From Chloroflexota bacterium (GTDB lineage Bacteria > Chloroflexota > Dehalococcoidia > SZUA-161 > SpSt-899), in the NCBI GenBank assembly GCA_018725455.1, contig QLUN01000006.1, positions 1 to 18,268 on the forward strand: DNA of 18,268 nt, given 5' to 3'. Position 1 is the stretch's first letter, and each line of letters opens with the position of its first letter. A program made the position numbers and the translations under genes. Below are positions 6,468 to 12,465 of this stretch, in pieces. Under the pieces are notes generated by a model that was not told the origin of the DNA, searched no databases, and saw only the letters and a list, made by a program, of their open reading frames with translations.

Positions 6468-7232
6468 ATGAAGATTGAACAGATTGAAGATAGTGAGGCA
6501 TCGCAACTGGCAGGTGAATTGACTCGACTCGATTCTCTGCAAAATATCCTCGGGGTCACTTTTGAGGATGTATCTCATCTTCAGCAAGCACTCGTCCATC
6601 GCTCTTACCTGAATGAGGCTGATGATTTTCCTTTGTCCTCGAACGAACGGTTGGAATTCTTAGGGGATGCTCTGCTTGGACACGTGGTTGCTGAAAGACT
6701 CTACTACGAGTCTCTCGACTTCTCAGAAGCGGATTTGACCAATCTGCGATCGGCTCTGGTGCGTACGGAGACGCTGGCACTCATTGCCCACTCGTTGAAT
6801 CTGGGCGATTATCTTTGTCTGGGAAAGGGGGAGATAGAGAGTGGAGGCCGGTATCGCCAGCGGAACCTTGCCTGTGCCCTCGAAGCCGTTATCGGTGCCG
6901 TCTTTGTCGACCAGGGATTCGACATTGCCCGGGAGTTCGTGCTGCGTATTCTGGGGGAGGAACTGGAACGAGCCATCGCGGGGAAACTGGAGAAGGATCC
7001 CAAGTCCAGGCTGCAGGAAGTGGTGCAGGCGGAACAACGGTTGACCCCGGTCTACCGAACAGACGATGTGACTGGACCGGATCACGATAGGGTATTTGTG
7101 GTGGATGTTTTCGCCGGCGAGACCTTGCTGGGACGGGGCAGTGGCAGAAGCAAGCGTGCCGCAGAACAAGAAGCAGCACGGGCGGCATTACTAGTAGTCA
7201 CTAGTCAGCAGTCGACAGTCGACAGTCAGTAG
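6468..7232 (+). CDS. rnc: Ribonuclease III
   Basis: RNase III cuts double-stranded RNA, including rRNA precursors. The catalytic domain carries the signature NERLEFLGDALL (59-70 from the chosen start), preceded by LVHRSYLNE and followed by the second acidic motif in CALEAVIGAVFVDQG. The double-stranded RNA-binding domain is at about 178-243 (DPKSRLQEVVQ ... GSGRSKRAAEQEAARAAL). I chose ATG 6468 because GGAG lies eight bases upstream and everything before it in the frame is repeat sequence; ATG 6366 is the alternative and would add 34 residues. The product is 254 residues, slightly long for the family. The last ten or so (TSQQSTVDSQ) and the TAG stop come from a heptamer element. Confidence 0.93.
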   Translation: MKIEQIEDSEASQLAGELTRLDSLQNILGVTFEDVSHLQQALVHRSYLNEADDFPLSSNERLEFLGDALLGHVVAERLYYESLDFSEADLTNLRSALVRTETLALIAHSLNLGDYLCLGKGEIESGGRYRQRNLACALEAVIGAVFVDQGFDIAREFVLRILGEELERAIAGKLEKDPKSRLQEVVQAEQRLTPVYRTDDVTGPDHDRVFVVDVFAGETLLGRGSGRSKRAAEQEAARAALLVVTSQQSTVDSQ

Positions 7233-7269
7233 TCGGGGAGGGGCGGGGGACTATCGACTATCGACTGGT
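7196..7269 (+). repeat. Heptamer element, AGTC/GACT class, at the rnc stop codon
   Basis: Six units in perfect phase from 7196 (AGTCACT, AGTCAGC, AGTCGAC twice, AGTCAGT, AGTCGGG), a G-rich spacer, then GACTATC at 7249 and 7256 and GACTGGT at 7263. The rnc stop TAG is at 7230-7232, created by the AGTCAGT unit (an A to G change away from an open reading). The rest lies in the gap before ftsY. Confidence 0.92.
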
Positions 7270-7284
7270 AAGGCGGGAGGAACC

Positions 7285-8286
7285 TTGTTTAACATATTCA
7301 AGAGAACCCGTCAGAGTATGGAACGCACCCGTGAACTCTGGCGGGAGAAGATAGGCGGTATCTTTGGTCGTTCCCTTATCAATGATGAACTGTGGGATGA
7401 CCTGGAGGAACTGCTCATCGCCGGTGATGTGGGCATCAATACCTCGCTTAAGCTCATCGAAGCAGTTAAGGCAAGGGTGAAAAACGAGCGGGTGCAAGAT
7501 GCGGCAAGGATACAAGCGCTTTTAGGGGAAGAGATGGTCGGTATCTTGAAGCAGTCAACAGTCGGCAGTCGGCAGTCAGCAGTCGTCAGTCAATGGGGGG
7601 CGGGCGGGGGACTATCGACTATCGACTATCGACTATCGACCGTTGTACTGGTGGTCGGGGTTAATGGCACCGGCAAGACCACCTCGATCGCCAAGCTTGC
7701 CCATAACCTCAAAGGTCAGGACAAGAGGGTAATACTCGCTGCCGCCGACACCTTTCGGGCGGCGGCAATTGATCAGCTTAAACATTGGGGAGAGCGGCTG
7801 GGAGTCGATGTGATCTCCAGCCAGCCGGGAGGCGACCCCGGAGCGGTGGTCTTCGACGCGTTGGAGGCAGCACGAAGGCGCAAGGCCGATGTTCTCATCG
7901 CCGATACCGCCGGCCGCATCCAGACCAAGTTCAACCTGATGGAGGAACTCAAGAAGATACGCCGGGTAATCACCAGAGCGGGGGTTGACCCGGTGGTGCT
8001 CCTGGTCCTCGATGCTAACACCGGCCAGAACGGGCTGAGCCAGGCAAGGTATTTTAGTGAAGCGCTTAGCGAAACGTCTAGTAGGGGTTCGATTTATCGA
8101 ACCCCAGGGGTTGATGGTATCATCCTGGCCAAGCTCGATAGCACATCACGGGGAGGTATTGTCCTTGCTATAGTTGATGAACTAAAGATACCGATTCTCT
8201 TTATCGGGACGGGGCAAGGGCCGGATGACTTAGCCCCCTTCAAAGCAGAGGAGTTTGTCGAAGCGCTGCTAGGAGATAATTGGTAA
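7285..8286 (+). CDS. ftsY: Signal recognition particle receptor FtsY
   Basis: FtsY is the membrane-associated GTPase that docks SRP-ribosome complexes at SecYEG. The 333-residue product has the N domain (about 15-88) but no long acidic A domain. The G domain shows GVNGTGKTT (125-133), DTFRAAAIDQL, DTAGR (207-211), an AKLDSTSRGG version of TKLDGTAKGG, and GTGQGPDDLAPF. The TTG start at 7285 follows GGGAGG (7275-7280) closely. Two insertions are in frame. A heptamer element covers about residues 90-119 at the N/G domain junction. A 27-bp hairpin (about 265-273) sits between EAL and VDGIIL, where most FtsY proteins read straight through. The stop TAA lies in a third repeat. The missing A domain and sequence such as VDGIIL separate it from Ffh, which would also have an M domain. 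Confidence 0.95.
   Translation: MFNIFKRTRQSMERTRELWREKIGGIFGRSLINDELWDDLEELLIAGDVGINTSLKLIEAVKARVKNERVQDAARIQALLGEEMVGILKQSTVGSRQSAVVSQWGAGGGLSTIDYRLSTVVLVVGVNGTGKTTSIAKLAHNLKGQDKRVILAAADTFRAAAIDQLKHWGERLGVDVISSQPGGDPGAVVFDALEAARRRKADVLIADTAGRIQTKFNLMEELKKIRRVITRAGVDPVVLLVLDANTGQNGLSQARYFSEALSETSSRGSIYRTPGVDGIILAKLDSTSRGGIVLAIVDELKIPILFIGTGQGPDDLAPFKAEEFVEALLGDNW
7553..7641 (+). repeat. Heptamer element, AGTC/GACT class, in frame in ftsY
   Basis: Six AGTCNNN units from 7553 (AAC, GGC, GGC, AGC, GTC, AAT endings) are followed by a spacer of G-runs broken by C. Then come four perfect GACTATC units at 7610, 7617, 7624 and 7631, and GACCGTT. It encodes QSTVGSRQSAVVSQ, a Gly-rich link and [10 protein letters not shown]. 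The opposite strand has TGA and TAG. Confidence 0.93.
8079..8105 (+). repeat. 27-bp hairpin element, in frame in ftsY
   Basis: TAGTA followed by a perfect inverted repeat: GGGGTTCGAT (8084-8093), a TT loop and ATCGAACCCC (8096-8105). All 27 bases recur at 11231-11257 in dnaE, in the same reading frame, giving SRGSIYRTPG in both proteins. It interrupts the conserved FtsY stretch just before the AKLD motif. Confidence 0.92.
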
Positions 8287-8356
8287 TTGGTAATTGGGGA
8301 TACGGGGTAAACCCAATCACCGATCACTAATCACCAGTTACCAGTCACTATTCAAT
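8278..8356 (+). repeat. Heptamer element, ATTGGT/ATCACT class, between ftsY and dnaE
   Basis: AATTGGT at 8278 and 8285 and AATTGGG at 8292, then a GGGATACGGGG spacer. The right array is AATCACC, GATCACT, AATCACC, AGTTACC, AGTCACT, ATTCAAT from 8315. It holds the ftsY stop TAA (8284-8286) and fills the whole 68-bp gap, ending at the dnaE ATG. The ATTGGTAAT pattern closely resembles repeats I know from filamentous cyanobacteria. Confidence 0.85.
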
Positions 8357-11300
8357 GATGTTCACTCACCTTCATGTCCACACCGAATACAGCTTGCTCG
8401 ACGGCATGTGTCGCATTCCCCGGTTGATTCAGCGCAGTAAAGAGTTGGGGATGGAAGCGTTAGCGATCACCGACCATGGCTCCCTGTACGGCCTCATCCA
8501 GTTCTATCTTCAGTCTAAGGAGGCCGGGATAAAACCGATTCTCGGCTGCGAGCTGTACCTCTCTCATGGAGAGCGCAGCTCAAGGGGGGGAGCGGAAAAG
8601 ACCCCTTACCATCTAGTTGTCCTGGCTAAGAACGAGATTGGCTATCGCAATCTACTGCAACTCAGCAGCCGGGGGTATCTCGAGGGGTTCTATTATAAGC
8701 CACGCGTTGATAAGGAGTTGCTATCACAGTACCACGAGGGTTTGATCGCCCTTTCTGCCTGCCCTAAAGGTGAACTGGGGACACTGATTCAGCAAGGACG
8801 TCGAAAAGATGCTGAGAGGGCAGCCATGTGGTACCACGAAGTCTTCGGCGATTTCTATCTCGAGATTCAGGATCACGCTATACCGGAACTGACTCGGATC
8901 AATAAGGAACTCGTCGCCATGGGCCGGAAATTGGGGTTGCCGTTGGTAGCGACCAACGATATCCATTACATCGATAAGGGTGATGCCCCCTTTCACGACA
9001 TCTTGCTCTGTATCCAGACGAATAGCACTATCTACGATGAGAAACGCCTCCGCATGGCGGATGATTCTTTCTACCTCAAGAGCCCTCAGGAGATGGCCGA
9101 CCTATTCCCCGATCACCCACTGGCTATAGAGAACACCGGACGCATCGCCGAAATATGCGACCTCCAGCTCGAATTCGGCCGCCTCCATTTGCCCCAGATA
9201 GACATACCCCAGGACAAGACCGCCGACGAGTACCTAACTGACCTCTGCTTGCAGGGAATGATAAGCCGCTATCCCGACGTCATCAGTCGGCAGTCAGCAG
9301 TTGGCAGTCCTGGGGGCGGGGGACTATCGGCTATCGACTATCGACTATCGACCGTCGAGGAGCGCCTGTTCTATGAGCTTGAGGTCGTCAGACAGACCGA
9401 GTTTGCCAATTACTTCCTCGTCATTTGGGATGTGATCTCCTGGACTCGGAGGCAGGGGATTCTCTTTGGGGTCCGAGGAAGTGCTGCCGCCAGCCTGGTG
9501 CTCTATTGCCTTGGCATCACCGACATCGACCCATTGACTCATAAGCTGGTTTTCGAGCGCTTTCTCAATGTGGAACGCAAGGAAATGCCGGATATCGACC
9601 TTGATTTTCAGGATGATCGCCGCAATGAAGTTATCCGTTACGTGTCTCAAAGGCACGGTATCGATCGCGTGGCTCAGATTGTCACCTTCGGAACCATGGG
9701 GGCCAGAGCAGCCCTGAGGGATGTGGGACGAGCGCTGGGTATGCCCTATGGACAGGTCGATCGCGTAGCTCGCCTGGTCCCTCCCATCGCAAGCACCCTC
9801 AGTGGTGCGCTTGAGGAAATCAGCGAATTGAGCGACATGTATCGCAGTGACAAGGAGATAAGGCGACTCGTTGATACCGCAACCAGGCTTGAGGGTGTGG
9901 CTCGTCACGCTTCGACCCATGCCGCTGGAATCGTCATCTCCGATGAACCTCTAATCAAGCATGTGGCACTGCAACGCCCAACGAAGTACCGAGTCGAGAG
10001 TCGAGAGTCGGGGGTCGAGGACTCAGGACTCGGGACTCGGGACTCGGGACTCGGTGGGCTGCCCACCACACAGTTGGCTATGGAGGACATCGCCAGGATC
10101 GGACTCCTTAAAATGGACTTCCTGGGCCTCGCCAACCTCACTGTACTGGGGAAGACCAGAGAGCTTGTATCCCAAAGAGAGGGTAATAGGTCATCTCACC
10201 CATTACCTCCGACGGAGATCAACCTGGATCGGATACCTCTGGATGACGCCAGGACGTTCGATCTGCTCTCTACCGGGGAGACCACCGGCGTTTTCCAGCT
10301 CGAAGGTGCTGGAATGCGGCGGTACATCAAGGAGCTCAAGCCCAATAATTTCAGTGAAATAGTCGCCATGGTCGCTCTCCACCGCCCGGGGCCAAAACAA
10401 CATATTCCCACCTTCATCGATTCCAAACACAAGCGGATACCTCTCCGGTTTCCCCACCCCTCCCTGGAGAAGATTCTCGAGGAGACCTATGGCGTGATAG
10501 TCTACCAGGATCAAGTTCTTCTGATCACTCAGGCCTTCGCCGGCTATACCCTGGGAGAAGCGGACATCGTGCGTAAGGCTATGGGGAAGAAGATACCAGA
10601 GATAATGCAGGCGGAACGCGATCGGTTCATCGCCGGTGCGAGGACACTGGGTTTCCCTCAAAAGGTGGCCGAGGACGTATTCAACCTCATCGAGCCATTT
10701 GCCGGATACGCCTTCAACAAAGCTCACGCGACAAGCTATGCCCTGATCGCTTATAAGACTGCTTATCTCAAGGCCAATTATCCGATAGAGTTTATGACGG
10801 CCCTGCTAATCGCTAATGCCGGGAATCAGAGTAAGATTGCAACGGTAGTGAGTGAGTGCCGGCGATTGGGGATCCCGGTGCTTCCCCCGGATGTCAATCG
10901 AAGCAAGCGAACCTTTGCCATCGAGAAAATGGTCAGCAGTCAGCAGTTAGCCGTCGATGATAGTCTGAAGGGGGGTAGGGACTTCAGCCTTCAGCCTTCA
11001 GCCTTCAGCCTTCGGACTAGCGGCTCTCGACTCTCGACTGATATGGCCATCCGCTTTGGATTGGGCGATATCAAGAATGTAGGCGAGACCGCTATTGAGC
11101 CGATCATCACTGCTCGGGAAAAAGGGGGGCCTTTCAAGTCGCTGGAGAACTTCTGCCGCCGAGCTGATCTGCGTGGACTCAACAAGCGAGCCCTGGAAAG
11201 CCTCATTAAGGTGGGGGCACTGGACTCTCTTAGTAGGGGTTCGATTTATCGAACCCCGGGAAGTCGCGGCGCACTGCTTGCGGGCATAGATCGTATCCTG

Positions 11301-12098
11301 CGACTCTCACAGCAGGAACAACAACTGCAGGAGAGTGGGCAGGCGACCATGTTTGATCTTTGGGGAGAAAGCGCAACGGCTCCGGTTCCAGCGCTGGAGC
11401 TGGAGGGCATTGAGATACCCGACAGTGAAGCGTTGGGTTGGGAGAAGGAGTTGCTCGGCATTTATCTATCGGCACACCCGCTGGTATCGATAGTAAGTGA
11501 CCTTGGCGATAAGATCACTGCTTTCTGTGGTCAGATCGATGAGGAGATGACAGGACAGGAAGTGACTCTGGGGGGTTACGTAGCAACGGTGCGCAAGGGA
11601 ATGACCCGGAACAATCGCCCCTTCGTCAGTGCGGTCCTCGAAGACATAGGCGGTAATGTCGAGGTTACTGCCTGGTCGGAGGTATATAAACAGACCGAGG
11701 AGCTTTGGAACGTGGGGAATACTCTGCTGGTACGGGGAAAGATTAGACTGCGTGGTGAACGCGTGCAGCTCAATTGTCAGGGCGCAGTGGCTTATCGACC
11801 CGGTGAACCATTGGAGATCCCCTGGACTATCGGTTCACCCCCCCCACCACCCCGACGCGTCACCATCAGCATATCTCAGACCGAGGATGTCCAGGAGGAT
11901 ATCGCTCGATTGCAACAGATCTTCGCCACCCTGGAGCAATTCCCGGGCGAAGACAGAGTGTATCTTACCATTAGCGAAGCGTCCAATAGCATCGGCACGG
12001 TCACACTGGACATGCCAGGTCTTAGCGTAAACTATTGTCCGCATCTTCACCAACAGCTTGTGGAGATGGTTGGTGAAGATGGGATTGATAGCGCTTGA
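8355..12098 (+). CDS. dnaE: DNA polymerase III subunit alpha (DnaE)
   Basis: The catalytic subunit of the replicative polymerase. Order of domains: PHP with HLHVHTEYSLLDG (5-17), AITDHGSLYG, GCELYL and ATNDIHYID, which looks metal-competent; the palm with PDIDLDFQDDRR, catalytic aspartates D413 and D415; thumb and fingers including LLKMDFLGL, HRPGP, YQDQV and FNKAHATSYA; helix-hairpin-helix near GLNKRALESLIKVGAL; and a C-terminal OB fold (VTLGGYVATVRKG ... VTAWSEVY). At 1247 residues it is long for DnaE1. Removing four repeat insertions (about 311-334, 546-567, 860-896, 960-968) brings it near the usual 1160. No Shine-Dalgarno precedes ATG 8355; ATG 8358 is equally possible. The upstream gap is entirely repeat. 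A strong hairpin lies at the 3' end. Confidence 0.96.
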   Translation: MMFTHLHVHTEYSLLDGMCRIPRLIQRSKELGMEALAITDHGSLYGLIQFYLQSKEAGIKPILGCELYLSHGERSSRGGAEKTPYHLVVLAKNEIGYRNLLQLSSRGYLEGFYYKPRVDKELLSQYHEGLIALSACPKGELGTLIQQGRRKDAERAAMWYHEVFGDFYLEIQDHAIPELTRINKELVAMGRKLGLPLVATNDIHYIDKGDAPFHDILLCIQTNSTIYDEKRLRMADDSFYLKSPQEMADLFPDHPLAIENTGRIAEICDLQLEFGRLHLPQIDIPQDKTADEYLTDLCLQGMISRYPDVISRQSAVGSPGGGGLSAIDYRLSTVEERLFYELEVVRQTEFANYFLVIWDVISWTRRQGILFGVRGSAAASLVLYCLGITDIDPLTHKLVFERFLNVERKEMPDIDLDFQDDRRNEVIRYVSQRHGIDRVAQIVTFGTMGARAALRDVGRALGMPYGQVDRVARLVPPIASTLSGALEEISELSDMYRSDKEIRRLVDTATRLEGVARHASTHAAGIVISDEPLIKHVALQRPTKYRVESRESGVEDSGLGTRDSGLGGLPTTQLAMEDIARIGLLKMDFLGLANLTVLGKTRELVSQREGNRSSHPLPPTEINLDRIPLDDARTFDLLSTGETTGVFQLEGAGMRRYIKELKPNNFSEIVAMVALHRPGPKQHIPTFIDSKHKRIPLRFPHPSLEKILEETYGVIVYQDQVLLITQAFAGYTLGEADIVRKAMGKKIPEIMQAERDRFIAGARTLGFPQKVAEDVFNLIEPFAGYAFNKAHATSYALIAYKTAYLKANYPIEFMTALLIANAGNQSKIATVVSECRRLGIPVLPPDVNRSKRTFAIEKMVSSQQLAVDDSLKGGRDFSLQPSAFSLRTSGSRLSTDMAIRFGLGDIKNVGETAIEPIITAREKGGPFKSLENFCRRADLRGLNKRALESLIKVGALDSLSRGSIYRTPGSRGALLAGIDRILRLSQQEQQLQESGQATMFDLWGESATAPVPALELEGIEIPDSEALGWEKELLGIYLSAHPLVSIVSDLGDKITAFCGQIDEEMTGQEVTLGGYVATVRKGMTRNNRPFVSAVLEDIGGNVEVTAWSEVYKQTEELWNVGNTLLVRGKIRLRGERVQLNCQGAVAYRPGEPLEIPWTIGSPPPPPRRVTISISQTEDVQEDIARLQQIFATLEQFPGEDRVYLTISEASNSIGTVTLDMPGLSVNYCPHLHQQLVEMVGEDGIDSA
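9285..9356 (+). repeat. Heptamer element, AGTC/GACT class, in frame in dnaE
   Basis: AGTCGGC, AGTCAGC, AGTTGGC, AGTCCTG from 9285, a GGGGCGGGG spacer, then GACTATC, GGCTATC, GACTATC, GACTATC, GACCGTC from 9322. It encodes SRQSAVGSP, a Gly run and LSAIDYRLST, just before the conserved RLFYELEVV helix of the polymerase. Confidence 0.92.
9991..10054 (+). repeat. Heptamer element, GAGTC/GACTC class, in frame in dnaE
   Basis: GAGTCGA twice, GAGTCGG and a GGGTCGAG spacer, then GACTCAG and four GACTCGG units (10027-10054). It encodes VESRESGVEDSG and LGTRDSGLG, in the loop between the HAAGIVIS region and MEDIARIGLLKMDFLGL. This unit is open in all frames on both strands. Confidence 0.92.
10932..11040 (+). 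repeat. Composite (nested) heptamer element in frame in dnaE
   Basis: The outer left arm is GTCAGCA twice, GTTAGCC, GTCGATG. The inner part is GTCTGAAG, a G-rich spacer and four CTTCAGC units from 10982. The outer right arm is CTTCGGA, CTAGCGG, CTCTCGA twice and CTGATAT. The right half stays in one heptad phase for nine units. It looks like a CTTCAGC-class element inside an AGTC-class element. It encodes about 36 residues between REKGVS-like MVSS and the conserved IRFGLGDIKNVG. Confidence 0.85.
11231..11257 (+). repeat. 27-bp hairpin element, in frame in dnaE
   Basis: Identical over 27 bases to the copy at 8079-8105: TAGTA, then GGGGTTCGAT (11236-11245), TT, ATCGAACCCC (11248-11257). It encodes SRGSIYRTPG and splits the conserved GALDSLG...RALL segment after the helix-hairpin-helix region. 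Confidence 0.93.
12042..12081 (+). other. Perfect 13-bp inverted repeat at the end of dnaE
   Basis: CATCTTCACCAAC (12042-12054) and GTTGGTGAAGATG (12069-12081) are exact reverse complements around a 14-nt loop, ending 14 bases before the stop codon. No T-run follows, so it is not a classical intrinsic terminator. It may protect the 3' end of the rnc-ftsY-dnaE mRNA or help factor-dependent termination ahead of the rpoB promoters. Confidence 0.75.
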
Positions 12099-12123
12099 CA
12101 AGCTGGCTAACATGTGTTAAGCT
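12095..12123 (+). promoter_or_regulatory. Possible weak upstream rpoB promoter
   Basis: TTGACA (12095-12100) overlaps the dnaE stop codon and is followed 17 bp later by TAAGCT, a poor -10 that keeps only the first two bases and last base of the consensus. Spacing equals that of the two strong promoters downstream. An imperfect palindrome (GCTAACA/TGTTAAGC) lies in and just after the spacer. Confidence 0.3.
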
Positions 12124-12140
12124 AAAGTAGAGTTGTTACT

Positions 12141-12241
12141 TTGGTGGAACTATTGCTTGGCCAGCCGCGCCCGCTTGACAAATACACCAGCATATGGTAT
12201 ACTTAAACGTTGTTGCCCTGGATACTTGCCCACATGCCAGA
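12141..12241 (+). repeat. Promoter module upstream of rpoB, copy 1
   Basis: This 101-bp stretch recurs at 12285-12385, an offset of 144 bp, with about six mismatches, nearly all in the last 22 bases. The first 80 or so, covering about 34 bp upstream of the -35, the promoter and the first transcribed bases, differ at one position only. The remainder of the 367-bp gap between dnaE and rpoB shows no gene. Confidence 0.93.
12175..12203 (+). promoter_or_regulatory. rpoBC promoter P1
   Basis: Consensus TTGACA (12175-12180), 17-bp spacer, TATACT (12198-12203; five of six consensus bases). The start site is expected near 12210. It lies in copy 1 of the duplicated module. Confidence 0.85.
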
Positions 12242-12284
12242 CTTTCCGCTCTCATCTCGGTGTTTCAGCTATTTACGCAAAAGA

Positions 12285-12385
12285 TTGGTGGAACTATTGC
12301 TTGGCCAGCCGTGCCCGCTTGACAAATACACCAGCATATGGTATACTTAAACGTTGTTGCCCTGGATATCTGCCCTCATATCAGA
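12285..12385 (+). repeat. Promoter module upstream of rpoB, copy 2
   Basis: Second copy of the 101-bp module. A 43-bp stretch unlike either copy separates the two, so the repeat is direct but not head to tail. Confidence 0.93.
12319..12347 (+). promoter_or_regulatory. rpoBC promoter P2
   Basis: TTGACA (12319-12324), 17-bp spacer, TATACT (12342-12347), identical to P1 including the spacer. The start site is expected near 12354, giving an rpoB leader of about 112 nt. Two strong tandem promoters fit the demand for RNA polymerase subunits. Confidence 0.85.
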
Positions 12386-12405
12386 CCCTCTAATTTAATA
12401 TCGGC

Positions 12406-12457
12406 CTCCAATCTGTTTTGGTACAGTGGTAGGGGGCTATCTGCGCCTCTATTGGAG
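12406..12457 (+). promoter_or_regulatory. Possible Shine-Dalgarno-sequestering hairpin in the rpoB leader
   Basis: CTCCAAT (12406-12412) is complementary to ATTGGAG (12451-12457), and the latter includes the GGAG Shine-Dalgarno eight bases before the GTG start of rpoB. The 7-bp pairing across 38 nt could hide the ribosome binding site. This is suggestive only; a 7-bp match over this distance can occur by chance. Confidence 0.35.
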
Positions 12458-12465
12458 CGTATAGA

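Noticed and set aside
7196..7269. Tandem arrays considered as CRISPR
   Set aside because: Units are 7 bp with no unique spacers of 30-40 bp, arms are inverted, and no cas gene is present.
7285..8286. ftsY considered as ffh (SRP54)
   Set aside because: There is no C-terminal methionine-rich M domain, and the protein ends right after the G domain (DDLAPF, EALLGDNW), as FtsY does.
12095..12123. A third full copy of the rpoB promoter module
   Set aside because: Only the TTGACA and spacing match. The -10 is poor and the surrounding bases are not homologous to the other copies, so it is kept only as a low-confidence promoter.
12133..12393. An 86-codon open frame in the dnaE-rpoB gap with an internally repeated protein sequence
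   Set aside because: It simply translates the duplicated promoter module. The protein repeat reflects the DNA repeat, both strong promoters lie inside it, and there is no family resemblance.
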